Below, one piece after another: positions 21,931-30,801 of a DNA stretch of 64,000 bases. Both the position numbers and the translations under genes were made by a program. The notes below the pieces were generated by a model that was given only the letters and a program-made list of their open reading frames with translations, did not search any database and was not told the DNA's origin. The stretch covers positions 62,001 to 126,000 of the forward strand of contig NZ_JAAFGM010000004.1 in assembly GCF_012931985.1 (NCBI RefSeq), written 5' to 3'. Position 1 is the stretch's first letter, and the number at the start of each line of letters is the position of its first letter. This stretch comes from Candidatus Roseilinea sp. NK_OTU-006. GTDB lineage: Bacteria > Chloroflexota > Anaerolineae > J036 > Brachytrichaceae.

Positions 21931-22290
21931 ATGGATATGGCATGCGGTGTGTGCGTTCCAGCCGAAAGCGAACGTGAAGCGCCTCCGCTCGAACTTGAGC
22001 AAGTCTATGTGTTGCTCAAGTTGCTCGGAGAGCCGAACCGGTTGCGCATCTTCACGTTCCTCATTCGCGGGGAGCGTTGCGTGTGCGAGATCGAGGCGGC
22101 CGTGACGATGCCGCAGAACCTAGTGTCGCATCACCTGCGCGTCCTGCGCGAGGCCGGCCTGATCGAAGTGCGGCGCGAGGGGCGCTGGGCGTATTATCGG
22201 GTAAACAAGGCCTACCTGGCTCAGGTGTATCCCGCTTTGTGCACCCTGTTCGACCCGAATGCGGTAAGTGATGCGCGCGCCGCCTGTTGA
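21931..22290 (+). CDS. arsR: ArsR/SmtB-family metalloregulator
   Basis: A 119-residue winged-helix repressor. The metal-site motif RCVCEIE matches the ELCVCDL arsenic-sensing element, and two more cysteines lie in the N terminus (CGVC). The DNA-recognition part is MPQNLVSHHLRVLREAGLIE. A direct repeat of GTATCA at 21909-21914 and 21919-21924, just before the start, could be part of its operator. It heads an arsenic resistance cluster of two arsC-type genes, an aquaporin and a DUF6428-like gene. Confidence 0.92.
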   Translation: MDMACGVCVPAESEREAPPLELEQVYVLLKLLGEPNRLRIFTFLIRGERCVCEIEAAVTMPQNLVSHHLRVLREAGLIEVRREGRWAYYRVNKAYLAQVYPALCTLFDPNAVSDARAAC

Positions 22291-22302
22291 TAGTTCATAG
22301 CG

Positions 22303-22738
22303 ATGACTGAGATTCCAAAGAAGCGTGTGCTGATTCTGTGCACGGCCAATTCGGCGCGCAGCCAGATGGCCGAAGGCATCCAACGCTGGCTAGGCGGCGA
22401 TCGCTACGACGTCTTCAGCGCCGGCACCAAGGCTACTAGCGTCAACCCTTTTGCCATCCGGGTGCGAGATCGGAGTGGACATCCGCAGCCAATACTCGAA
22501 GACCTACGAGCAGTTCATCGGCCAGCCGTTTGACGCCGTGATCACTGTGTGCGATGACGCTGCCGAGACCTGCCCCGTTTCGCCGGGTAGTTACCGGCGC
22601 ATTCACTGGAGCTTTCCCGATCCCGCGGCTGTGGCCGACGACGAGGCCAAGCTTCAAGCCTTTCGCAGTGTGCGGGACGGGTTGATCGAGCGATTCAAGA
22701 GATTCATCGAAATGAACCAGGAGGTTTCGCATGCCTAA
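22303..22738 (+). pseudogene. arsC: Arsenate reductase ArsC, frameshifted
   Basis: The N-terminal frame has the phosphatase loop [13 protein letters not shown] and [16 protein letters not shown]. The C-terminal part ([30 protein letters not shown]) continues in another frame. Compared with the family, two or five bases are missing near 22460-22468, where RVMREIGVD is expected. All three catalytic cysteines are encoded but not in one frame. It is followed by an intact arsC, so loss may be tolerated. A sequencing error is the alternative. Confidence 0.8.
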
Positions 22739-23189
22739 GTCCAATGTGTTGTTCCTGTGCACCGGCAACTCGGCCCGCAGCCAAATGGCCGAGGCTTTCC
22801 TGCGCCACTACGCGAGCGACCTGTTCAATGCCTACAGCGCCGGCCTGGAACCGAAGGGCATGAACCCGTTCACCGTCAGGGTGATGAACGAGATCGGCAT
22901 CAGCGTCGAAGGACAATACTCCAAGAGCCTACGCGAGTATCTCGGCAAGCAGCTATTTGCCTACCTTGTCACCGTGTGCGCCGACGCCGAGGCGCGCTGT
23001 CCGTCTGTGTGGCCGGGTGTGCAATTTCGGCTGCACTGGAAGTTCGACGACCCCGCCGCTTTCGAAGGCACCGAGGAAGAGAAGCTGGCCAAGTTCCGTG
23101 AAGTGCGCGACCAGATTAAGGCTGCCATCGAAGCATTCGTCGCACAGGAACGGGCGAAGTATGACACAGCGGCAGCCTCTCAACGCTAG
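22731..23189 (+). CDS. arsC: Arsenate reductase, thioredoxin-coupled low-molecular-weight phosphatase type
   Basis: A 152-residue cytoplasmic enzyme reducing arsenate to arsenite. The loop [14 protein letters not shown] places the nucleophile at Cys10, and the resolving pair lies in VCADAEARCP. Its ATG overlaps the end of the broken arsC by 8 bases behind an AGGAGG-like site. It shares most motifs with the upstream copy but differs clearly, so the two are not a recent duplication. It overlaps the aquaporin gene by 29 bases. Confidence 0.93.
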   Translation: MPKSNVLFLCTGNSARSQMAEAFLRHYASDLFNAYSAGLEPKGMNPFTVRVMNEIGISVEGQYSKSLREYLGKQLFAYLVTVCADAEARCPSVWPGVQFRLHWKFDDPAAFEGTEEEKLAKFREVRDQIKAAIEAFVAQERAKYDTAAASQR

Positions 23190-23901
23190 CCGGCATCACT
23201 GGCAACGCTATCTAGCCGAGTTCATCGGCACGTTCTTCGTCGTCTTTGGTGCCTGTGGCGCGGTCATCAGCGATCGCGCGAGCAACGGCGCAGTGACGCT
23301 GCTGGGTATCGCGCTTACGCCGGGCCTCGTCGTGCTGGCGATGGTGTATGCACTAGGGCCGATCTCGGCGGCGCACTTCAACCCGGCGGTCACGCTCGGA
23401 TTCGCCGTTGCGCGGCGCTTTCCGTGGCGGTATGTGCCGGCCTATCTCTTGGCGCAGGCGGCGGGCGCGCTAATGGCCAGCTTGCTGCATCAACTGCTGT
23501 TCGGTCGCGATGTGGCGCTCGCAGCGAGCTTCGGCGCGCACATTCCGGCACCGTGGGTGTCTGTGCCGGCGGCATTCGGCTTCGAGTTCATCTACGGCTT
23601 CCTGCTGATGTTCGTCATCATTGCGGTAGCGACTGATCGGCGCATTGCTGCGCCGATTCCCGGCTTAGCCATCGGTCTGACCGTAGCGCTGGCGATCATG
23701 ATGGGCGGGCCGATCAGCGGCGCATCTATGAATCCGATTCGTAGCCTTGCCCCGGCGGTATTTGCGGGTGGTCAGGCACTGGCGGTGCTCCCCATCTACC
23801 TCATCGCACCGACGGCCGGCGCGGTGATGGCCGCCCTCACCTACGAGGTGCTGCGCGATGGGCAAGTGCATGCCCAATCCGCGCCGGCGGATTTGATGTG
23901 A
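23161..23901 (+). CDS. Aquaporin/aquaglyceroporin of the arsenic cluster (AqpS-like)
   Basis: A 246-residue major intrinsic protein with six membrane segments. The first pore motif is HFNPAVT. The second reads SMNPIRS, with Ile in place of the usual Ala. The start at 23161 overlaps arsC by 29 bases. In Sinorhizobium meliloti an aquaglyceroporin replaces an arsenite efflux pump in the ars operon and lets arsenite leave by diffusion. The same gene combination here, with no ArsB or Acr3 in the window, suggests the same route. Confidence 0.88.
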   Translation: MTQRQPLNASRHHWQRYLAEFIGTFFVVFGACGAVISDRASNGAVTLLGIALTPGLVVLAMVYALGPISAAHFNPAVTLGFAVARRFPWRYVPAYLLAQAAGALMASLLHQLLFGRDVALAASFGAHIPAPWVSVPAAFGFEFIYGFLLMFVIIAVATDRRIAAPIPGLAIGLTVALAIMMGGPISGASMNPIRSLAPAVFAGGQALAVLPIYLIAPTAGAVMAALTYEVLRDGQVHAQSAPADLM

Positions 23902-23926
23902 CTGGCGCATCGCATATTACTCGAAC

Positions 23927-24424
23927 ATGCACCCAAAAACCATGTGCGCGGTGGACTTCGTCGCGCAACTCCAACCTTACGCAGATAAGCTGCTCATCTT
24001 CGAAAGCGATGGCCGGCGCATCCGGCCCGGCTATCACATCACCGAGATCAAGGCGGCCAGCTTTCGCTCACTCGACTGCGGCGCCCGCCCACAGCAGTGG
24101 GAGGAGGTGATCGTTCAACTCTGGGATGTAGCCGACGGGCCTGAACAAGGCCACATGCGCGTAGGTAAGTTTCTCGGCATCTGGCACAAAGTCGAAAGGG
24201 ATGTCGGTCTGAACAGCAATGCCGAGATCAAGTTTGAATGGGGCGACGCCGTCCATCCCGCCGTCCACTACACTTTCGCTTCTTTGTATGAGGATGGTGA
24301 CGCACTGATCGTCTCGCTGGAGCCGGTGCGCGCCACCTGTAAGCCACGCGATGACTGGTGGCTGGCGCAAGGCGGCGCAGCTGTATGTTGTGCGCCGGCC
24401 GACAGCTGCCGCTGCTGGCGGTGA
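23927..24424 (+). CDS. DUF6428-like protein of the arsenic cluster
   Basis: A 165-residue cytoplasmic protein with the pattern of small proteins often encoded beside ars genes: FVAQLQPYADKLLIFE, PGYHITEIKAASF, LDCG, then WEEVIVQLWD. The C terminus is cysteine-rich (AVCCAPADSCRCW), which may bind metal. An ATG at 23942 is an alternative start. The function is unknown, and the family assignment is from memory of the sequence pattern. Confidence 0.65.
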   Translation: MHPKTMCAVDFVAQLQPYADKLLIFESDGRRIRPGYHITEIKAASFRSLDCGARPQQWEEVIVQLWDVADGPEQGHMRVGKFLGIWHKVERDVGLNSNAEIKFEWGDAVHPAVHYTFASLYEDGDALIVSLEPVRATCKPRDDWWLAQGGAAVCCAPADSCRCWR

Positions 24425-24429
24425 CCGGT

Positions 24430-24716
24430 TCATTCCTCCACCAGAACGGGCAAGATCCAGTGTTTCTGATGGGCTATCTGTACGTAGTGATCATCTACTC
24501 GGTGCTGTTCACCTGGGTGTATAACACAACGCACGCAGCATGCTGGCCATCATCCTGTTGCATTTCTCCATCAATCTGACCAGCCGCGTCCTCGTCATGC
24601 CCGCTGAGATCTTCACCTACAACAGCTTCATCCTGCTCGCGGCGCTTGCGCTGGTGCTGTGGCGCTACGGTGGTCAGTATCTGGTGCGCGATCATCGGGC
24701 GAAAGGAGGAAGATGA
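24430..24716 (+). pseudogene. C-terminal fragment of CPBP-family membrane protease, frameshifted
   Basis: MGYLYVVIIYSVLFTWVYNT is followed, after a frame change near 24535-24542, by MLAIILLHFSINLTSRVLVM and further hydrophobic residues. Together they match the last membrane helices of a CPBP (CAAX-protease-like) protein. One base appears lost where TTHGSM would be expected. The N-terminal catalytic half is missing. Its stop overlaps the start of a second CPBP remnant. Confidence 0.65.
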
Positions 24717-25494
24717 TCCGCCCATCCCTCGTCGTTACATTACTTCTTGGTCGCTTACGCCTTCTCGTGGGCGATTGGCGGCCTGCTGACCGCCGACCAC
24801 CACGGTGTAGTCAATGTGCCGAAGGTCTTGCACTATGTCAGCGCATTTGGACCGGCGTTCGCTGCCATCGTCGTGACCGCGCTCGTCGGCGGGCGCGCTG
24901 GGCTGGCTGACCTGTGGCGGCGTGTCGTTCACGCCAACGTCGGCCTCCGCTGGTGGCTGATCGGCATCGGCACGCCGTTGCTGCTGGGTATTGCCGCAGT
25001 CGCCGTGTATGTCCTGAGCAATAATACCCTGCCTGACCCGGCGTTATTCAGCGAGGTTGACTATCTGGGGAATATCGGCCTGCTCGCGGCGCTGGTTCTG
25101 TGGGTTGCGACGTATGGCTTCGGTAAGGAGATCGGCTGGCGCGGGTTTGCCTTCCATCGCATGGAGCCCGGCGGATTGGGTGCGGGCGACGGCAGTGGTG
25201 GGTGCGTTGTGGGGATTGTGGCATCTGCCGTATTTCTTCTACAAGGCGAACTTCATGGCGCCGGGCGCGAGTGGCTTCGTCGGCGATGTCATCAGCATCA
25301 CGATGGGGTCTATTTTGCTGTCGTGGATGTATCGGGGCAGTGGTCACAGCATCCTGATCGTGGCGCTGTGGCACGGGCTGTTCGACTTCGTGAGCGCCTC
25401 GCCCGTCGCGGAAGGCACGGGCAACGCCGTCATCAGCGGCGTGGTCATCGTCTGGGTGATCTTGATTCTGCGCACGGCGGCGCGTCGGCGGTGA
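24714..25494 (+). pseudogene. CPBP-family intramembrane protease, frameshifted
   Basis: The N terminus starts MIRPSLVV, then shifts frame near 24735 to LVAYAFSWAIGGLL. It continues through the catalytic EIGWRGFAF motif at about 25127-25153, then shifts again near 25170-25195 to ALWGLWHLPYFFYK and VALWHGLFDF. With the shifts repaired, the protein would be a normal ~255-residue CPBP protease with its EExxxR-like (here EIGWR), FxxxH and HxxxN/D motifs. As read, it cannot make the full protein. Confidence 0.75.
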
Positions 25495-25607
25495 CATCTC
25501 TCTTTGTTCGAGATCGGGACGGATTTGTCGCTAAAATTGAGATGTGCTGATTGCCTAAAGCAAACACAATTGGTGCGGCCCGCTAGTCAACCGACCCGAC
25601 TGACCCA

Positions 25608-26978
25608 ATGACAAAGACGCTTGCTAACGGTCAAGGTGCGCTACTCGAGGCGCGCCAGCCGATCTACGTCGTAGGCCACAAAAACCCGGACACGGACGCC
25701 GTCGCGTCGGCCATCGGCTACGCCTGGTTGTTGCGCGAGCGCGACGGGAGCGAGGCGGTCGCCGCGCGCGCCGGCTCGGTGAATGCGCAAACCCGATTCG
25801 CGCTGGAGCACTTCGGCGCGCCGACGCCCATGCTCTTGGAAGACGCTTCGCCGCGCTTCGAAGCCATCGTCAACTGCATCGAGCCGCTGACCCCGGACAC
25901 GCCGCTCTCGGCAGCTTGGCAGCTCTCAGCCAAGACGCATCGTGCTGCGCCGATCGTCGAAACCGACGGCACGCCGGTCGGCCTGGTCACCGGCCAGTCG
26001 GTGTTCGGTTACCTGTCGCAACGGTTAGACATGACCTATGCCGTGTTCGGCAAATTGATCGCCATTCCCTGCGGCGAGGCGTGCGATACCGATGTGCCGA
26101 AGTTCGCACTGACCGACCGCATCAGCGACCACCGCGAGCGGGTGATGCGCACCCAGCGCGATGACTTCTGGGTGGTGGACGGCGATGGCAAATACGCCGG
26201 CATCTGTACGCGCGCCGACATGCTGCACCCGCCGCGCGTGAAGTTGGTGCTGGTGGATCACAACGAGCCGGGGCAAGCGGTGAACGGCTTGGCCGAGGCC
26301 GAGCTGGTGGAGGTGCTCGACCATCATCGCCTGGGCCCGATCAACACGAACACGCCGATCTCCTTTCATGTGGATGTCGTCGGCTCGTGCTCGACGTTAG
26401 TCGCCGAGCGCGCCCAAGCTGCGCGGCTGACGCCGCCGCGGGAAGTGGCCGGCCTGTTGCTATCCGGCCTGCTCAGCGACACGCTAGCCTTCAAGTCGCC
26501 CACCACTACCCCGCGCGACCGCAACGCAGCGACCTGGCTAGCCAAGCACGCCTTCGGCGCAGAGGATGCCGAAGGCAAGATGCGCGAGTTCGCCGAAGCC
26601 CTGTTGCAGGCCGGCGCGGACGTGAGCGGCCGCTCGGCGCAGGACATGGTGCAGGCCGACCTCAAGCTCTTCGAGTCTGGCCCGGTCAAGTTCGGCGTGG
26701 CTCAGGTCGAGGTGACGAGCTTCAACGCAATCCTGCCACGCATGGACGAGATTCGCGCCGCGCTGAAAGCGTTGCAAGAGCAGCGCAGCCTGGATTTCGT
26801 CGCGCTGATGATCACCGATATCGTCGAGAACAACAGCCTGCTGGCCGGCGTGGGCGAGACGCGCTTCTTCGAGCGCCTGCCGTTCTCGCGCAAAGCCGAC
26901 GGCGTGTGGGACATGCCCGGCGTGGTCTCGCGCAAGAAGCAGTTGTTGCCGACGCTGCTCGGCATGCTCCAAGGCTGA
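25608..26978 (+). CDS. Manganese-dependent inorganic pyrophosphatase with CBS domains (family II)
   Basis: A 456-residue DHH-family pyrophosphatase. The DHH domain starts with VVGHKNPDTDAVASAIGYA and continues after an insert with LVDHNE and VLDHHRLG. Residues ~80-205 hold a CBS pair (HRAAPIVETDGTPVGLVTGQ and WVVDGDGKYAGICTRADM), which in relatives binds adenine nucleotides to regulate activity. A DHHA2 domain forms the C terminus, with the RKKQLLPTL substrate-binding segment. It appears intact in a region of broken genes. Confidence 0.92.
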   Translation: MTKTLANGQGALLEARQPIYVVGHKNPDTDAVASAIGYAWLLRERDGSEAVAARAGSVNAQTRFALEHFGAPTPMLLEDASPRFEAIVNCIEPLTPDTPLSAAWQLSAKTHRAAPIVETDGTPVGLVTGQSVFGYLSQRLDMTYAVFGKLIAIPCGEACDTDVPKFALTDRISDHRERVMRTQRDDFWVVDGDGKYAGICTRADMLHPPRVKLVLVDHNEPGQAVNGLAEAELVEVLDHHRLGPINTNTPISFHVDVVGSCSTLVAERAQAARLTPPREVAGLLLSGLLSDTLAFKSPTTTPRDRNAATWLAKHAFGAEDAEGKMREFAEALLQAGADVSGRSAQDMVQADLKLFESGPVKFGVAQVEVTSFNAILPRMDEIRAALKALQEQRSLDFVALMITDIVENNSLLAGVGETRFFERLPFSRKADGVWDMPGVVSRKKQLLPTLLGMLQG

Positions 26979-27001
26979 ACGAATCGAGAATTGAGAATGA
27001 A

Positions 27002-27071
27002 GAATTGAGAAAGGGTTTACGTCTCTGCGCTTGGTCATTGTAGCGTGCTGCCTATTGACCTTTCTCAATTC
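27002..27071. repeat. Inverted AATTGAG-heptamer repeat
   Basis: GAATTGAGAAAGG at 27002-27014 and its exact complement at 27059-27071 flank 44 bases. Extra TTGAGAA and CTCAATT units extend both sides. The heptamer spacing resembles the short tandem heptamer repeats known from cyanobacteria. A related heptamer palindrome sits inside mutL at 38.6 kb. It also occupies the place where the next gene's N terminus should be. Confidence 0.6.
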
Positions 27072-27085
27072 TCAATTCCCACGCG

Positions 27086-28083
27086 TTGGTTGAGCCTTTC
27101 GATCCGGTCTTTATCATCACCGATGAAGAGTTCAACGACCCAGGCGCGATGTCGTGCGAGCAGATCCAGGCGTTCCTGAACGCGCGGCACGGCATTTTGA
27201 AGCGTTACGCTGTGGACGGCCGGACGGCGGCCCAAATCATCTGCGACAACGCCAACCGCTTCGGGACCAACCCGCGCTTGCTGCTGATGATGATGCAAAA
27301 GGAGATGGCGCTGCTGACCGATCCCGCACCAAGCGAAGGGGCATTGAACTGGGCGATGGGCTGCGGGCCGGGCTGGGACAGCACCGAGGGCTTCGCCGTC
27401 AACGTCGAGTGCGGCGCGCGCACGCTGCGTCGCAATTTCGACCGGCCGGGGCTAGGCCAGGAGACGATTGACGGCGTCACGCCGGTCAATCGAGCCACGC
27501 TGGCGCTGTATCGCTACACACGCCATGTCAGCGGCAACCGCGACTTTTGGACAATCTGGACCGGCTACTTTCCGCAAAGCACGGCGAGTGGGGTGCCGCC
27601 GGAGATCTATGTGGACAGCCGCAACGTCGAGTTGTCGCCACCTATCCTAGGTGAGCCGACATGCCGCAGCGGTTGGGTGGTGGGCAGCAAAGGGCGCGGT
27701 GGGCATCACCTGGCCACACCGAACGTGGCCACACTCGGCGAGTCCACCAACAAAGTGATCTGGCGGCCATATCTGCCGTTCGAGGGCGCCTATCGCGTGT
27801 TCGTCTTCATCCCCGACCGCGCGGCCATCGTTTGGCTATGTGGACCCCTCGCCACTCAGTTGGATACGACCAACGCGCGCTACAAGATCAGGCACCGTGA
27901 TGGCGTGACCAGCTACGCTATCAACCAAGCGCCGATTCACGACGGATGGGTGGAGCTGGGGTCATAATTACTTCGCCGCCAGCTCGGAAGGCTACGTCAT
28001 GCTCGATGATGTGACCGGCGAGCCGAGCGGCACGCGCTGGGTGAGCATAGACGACATGAAGTTCGTCTGGCTGCATCCGTGAG
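27086..28083 (+). pseudogene. Secreted golvesin-domain protein, truncated and frameshifted
   Basis: The N-terminal ~130 residues (EEFNDPGAMSCEQIQAFLNA, NPRLLLMMMQKEMALLT) resemble a module of bacterial surface proteins. The C-terminal ~110 residues match a golvesin/Xly-type carbohydrate-binding domain (YRVFVFIPD, TTNARYKIRH, INQ, GWVELG). A GGGG run at 27957-27960 shifts the frame. Removing one G continues the domain as GHNYFAASSEGYVMLDDVTG to a stop at 28083. There is no signal peptide, and the heptamer repeat lies directly upstream. A sequencing error at the G run would explain the frameshift but not the missing N terminus. Confidence 0.65.
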
Positions 28084-28179
28084 TCATCTTTGGGCAAGTC
28101 GCGGGATACAGACCCAACCCGCGCTCAATGCTGGCTGCACCCGCGTGTCATCGGTATGCGGAATATGAGGCAACATCCG

Positions 28180-29874
28180 TCACGGCCGGATAGCTGCTTC
28201 GCGCTGACGGCGGTGCACGATGACATCCGTCGTCGCGAACGTGGACGCCGCGCTGGCGGCAGTGAGCACGGCCGTCTGTAAGGCATACGCTGAGTCAAGG
28301 ATGCCGGCGCGATAGAGGTTGACCGGCTGACCGGTGAGCACGTCCACACCCCACCCGCGCTTCGCCTTGCGGACGTACTGCACCGTTGCCCCGCCGTGCA
28401 TCCCCGCGTTCTTGGCAATCGCATGCGCGGGCGCAGACAGCGCTCCGAACACACATTCCATGCCCAAGCGCACATCTTCCTTTGCCCGACTCACTGCTCG
28501 TTGCAGCGATCGCTCACAGTGCACCAGTGCGACACCTGCGCCGGGGACGACTCCATATCGCCTTACCTGCAACAGCAAGCCGGCCAGGCGCTCGGCCTGT
28601 GCCTTGCGATGCTCTCGCTCGGCGTTGGTGTGAGCGCCCACTTTCAAACGCACCACGCCGCTCCCGAAGGTGGCCATGCGATCGCGGTAGAAGCGTATGC
28701 GCGCAGGGTCATCCTCAGCTTCCCAAGCGACGTCCAGCTGGGCCAGATGCGCGACTTGCGCGGCGCGGTCGCCGCAGCCATCCTCGATCCCGAAGAAATG
28801 CTCACTGGCCCATGCGACGCCGGCGCGCCCCAGACAACTGGGCAACAGATCGGGCAGGCGAAGGACAGGTGCTGCGCCTTCTCGCGCTTCGACGTAGGGG
28901 ATGAACGTCGCGCCGGTCAAGATCGCCGCATCGGTCAGCACCGCTACACGGTCAGGGCCGCTCACTGCGGGCGGTTTGACGAAGACTACATCGCCGATGC
29001 CCTTCTGCCGCGCCTGCGCGAACAGCGCCAGCATCTGAGGCGAAACGCGACGGCAAATGATGAGTAGGCGAGCCGGCCGCAGCCGCGACAATGTCCGAAT
29101 GAGCGGCTCCATGTGCGCTTCGTCCGATAGGTCGAGATCGGAGACCAGGACGTATGCGCCGGGCAGCCGCAGCATGAGATTCGCGGCATATTCGTTCGCC
29201 GCAAACGGAGAACCATGCCAACCGCTACGCCAGAGTGCTCCGCGGATGAATTCGTACTCGATGCATGTGCCGGTGCCGTTTTCGACATGGATGTGCACGT
29301 CGGGCGGGAAGGAAGTCGTGATCGTTGCCATGATTTCGCCCAAAGCGAGATCGTCGCAGTGCGCACGCAACCACGCCCGCAGCACAGCCGGATCGTCCTC
29401 GGGCAGCGGCTGAGCTTGACGGCCCAATTCCTCGGCGACGATCTGAGCGGCTTGCAGGAAGCCGTCACACAGGCGCATAGGGTTGCCGCCTGCCGCAAGG
29501 ATGCAGCGCGCACGTTGCATGATGGCTTGGAAGAGCACGGCTGTCGTCGCGACGCCGTCGCCGGCGCGCTCGTGCACTCGACACAAAGCGTGCCGGAGCA
29601 ACATCGCACCGACGTCGGCATCCGGGTTGGACAAGGCGATAATGCGACGAGCAACAACCCCGCCATCGCTCAGCACATCGGGCGAGAAACGACGGCCCGC
29701 ATTCCGCTCGGCCAGCACTGTGCGGCTCTGCGGGCCGAGCGTTAGGCGCAGCGCGTCCACCAACAGACGCGCGCCGACCCACATCCTATCCGCCACATCG
29801 GGCTGAAAGACCACGCGCTCCTTCGATAGGAAGCCATTGCCCCTCGGAGCCGGTGGCCGGAAGCTTCTCAGCAT
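28180..29874 (-). CDS. Divergent GroEL-like chaperonin homologue
   Basis: A 564-residue protein with the type I chaperonin layout but low similarity. VGARLLVDALRLTLGPQSRT aligns with the GroEL N terminus, VLSDGGVVARRI with the KDGVTVA segment, GDGVATTAVL (residues 105-114) with the ATP-site GDGTTTA, and VVPGAGVAL with VAGGGVAL. At the position of catalytic Asp398 of E. coli GroEL, my alignment gives Arg, so ATPase activity is doubtful. It begins 3 bases after the sugar permease stop and is probably the fourth cistron of that operon. Confidence 0.8.
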   Translation of the reverse strand: MLRSFRPPAPRGNGFLSKERVVFQPDVADRMWVGARLLVDALRLTLGPQSRTVLAERNAGRRFSPDVLSDGGVVARRIIALSNPDADVGAMLLRHALCRVHERAGDGVATTAVLFQAIMQRARCILAAGGNPMRLCDGFLQAAQIVAEELGRQAQPLPEDDPAVLRAWLRAHCDDLALGEIMATITTSFPPDVHIHVENGTGTCIEYEFIRGALWRSGWHGSPFAANEYAANLMLRLPGAYVLVSDLDLSDEAHMEPLIRTLSRLRPARLLIICRRVSPQMLALFAQARQKGIGDVVFVKPPAVSGPDRVAVLTDAAILTGATFIPYVEAREGAAPVLRLPDLLPSCLGRAGVAWASEHFFGIEDGCGDRAAQVAHLAQLDVAWEAEDDPARIRFYRDRMATFGSGVVRLKVGAHTNAEREHRKAQAERLAGLLLQVRRYGVVPGAGVALVHCERSLQRAVSRAKEDVRLGMECVFGALSAPAHAIAKNAGMHGGATVQYVRKAKRGWGVDVLTGQPVNLYRAGILDSAYALQTAVLTAASAASTFATTDVIVHRRQREAAIRP

Positions 29875-29877
29875 GGC

Positions 29878-30801
29878 TCACTTCAGTCCACCCAGCACGA
29901 TGCCGCGAATCAGATACTTGTTGGCGAAGAAGTATAGCGTCAGGACGGGAATGGCCGCCACGAGCGCGGCCGCGAAGCGCGAGCCACGGTAGATCACCGA
30001 CATGTGCTGCGAGTTGAAATATGAGAGGCCGACCATGATGGTCTGGCTCTCCGGCTTAGACAGATAGATCAAGGGACCGAGCACATCGTTCCAACTGCCC
30101 ATGAATGCGCCGATGCCGATGACGGCCAGCACTGGAAAGGAAAGGGGGAGAAAGACGGACCAGTAGATGCGGAAGAAGCTGGCCCCATCTATCCGCGCTG
30201 CCTCTTCCAACTCCTTCGGGATGGTGAGGAAGTACTGGCGCATCAGGAACACGGCGAAGGCCGATGTCAAGAAGCTTGGGATGACCAGTGGGCCGATGGA
30301 GTTCACGCCGAGATTGATGCCGATGAGGTTGGTCGTGAAGCGACCCACGTCGCGCCAGAACATGTAGGCCGGCACGAGGCTGATCCAGCCAGGGATCATC
30401 AGCGTGGTCAGCATAGCGCCAAAGATAATGCTCCTGAGCGGGAAGCGCAGCCGGGCAATGGCAAAGGCCGCCAGCGAGTTGGATAAGATCGAACCGGTCA
30501 CCGCGATCAGACAGATCACGAACGTGTTCAGCGCCATGCGCAAGAGCGGCACTACCTCGAACGCGCCTCGAAAATTGTCGAGCGTCCACTTCTCGGGGAT
30601 GAGCGTCGGCGGATAGCGGAAGAGTTCCTCCGTCGTCTTGAACGACGCCGTGGCCAAATAGTAGAACGGGTAGGCCAGGATGACCGTGAGCAGGATCATC
30701 AACCCATAGACGACGATCAGCTTGAAGGTCTCGCGATTGCGACCCAAGATCGAGCGCGCATAAGTGGGGGTGGAGGTCGAAGCGGTCGCAGCCATGATCA
30801 A
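29878..30801 (-). CDS. Carbohydrate ABC transporter permease, MalG type
   Basis: A 307-residue membrane protein with six predicted helices. The EAA loop reads IPKELEEAARIDGASFFRIY near residue 205, diagnostic of sugar permeases that contact the ATPase. It overlaps the MalF-type gene by 4 bases and is followed after 3 bases by the chaperonin-like gene. No sugar ATPase is encoded here, so a shared ATPase (MsmX/UgpC type) encoded elsewhere must energise it. Confidence 0.92.
   Translation of the reverse strand: MIMAATASTSTPTYARSILGRNRETFKLIVVYGLMILLTVILAYPFYYLATASFKTTEELFRYPPTLIPEKWTLDNFRGAFEVVPLLRMALNTFVICLIAVTGSILSNSLAAFAIARLRFPLRSIIFGAMLTTLMIPGWISLVPAYMFWRDVGRFTTNLIGINLGVNSIGPLVIPSFLTSAFAVFLMRQYFLTIPKELEEAARIDGASFFRIYWSVFLPLSFPVLAVIGIGAFMGSWNDVLGPLIYLSKPESQTIMVGLSYFNSQHMSVIYRGSRFAAALVAAIPVLTLYFFANKYLIRGIVLGGLK

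Noticed and set aside
25048-25497. Minus-strand 149-residue frame opposite the broken CPBP gene
   Set aside because: It is low-complexity Arg/His-rich sequence with no domain. The plus strand shows CPBP motifs in two frames.
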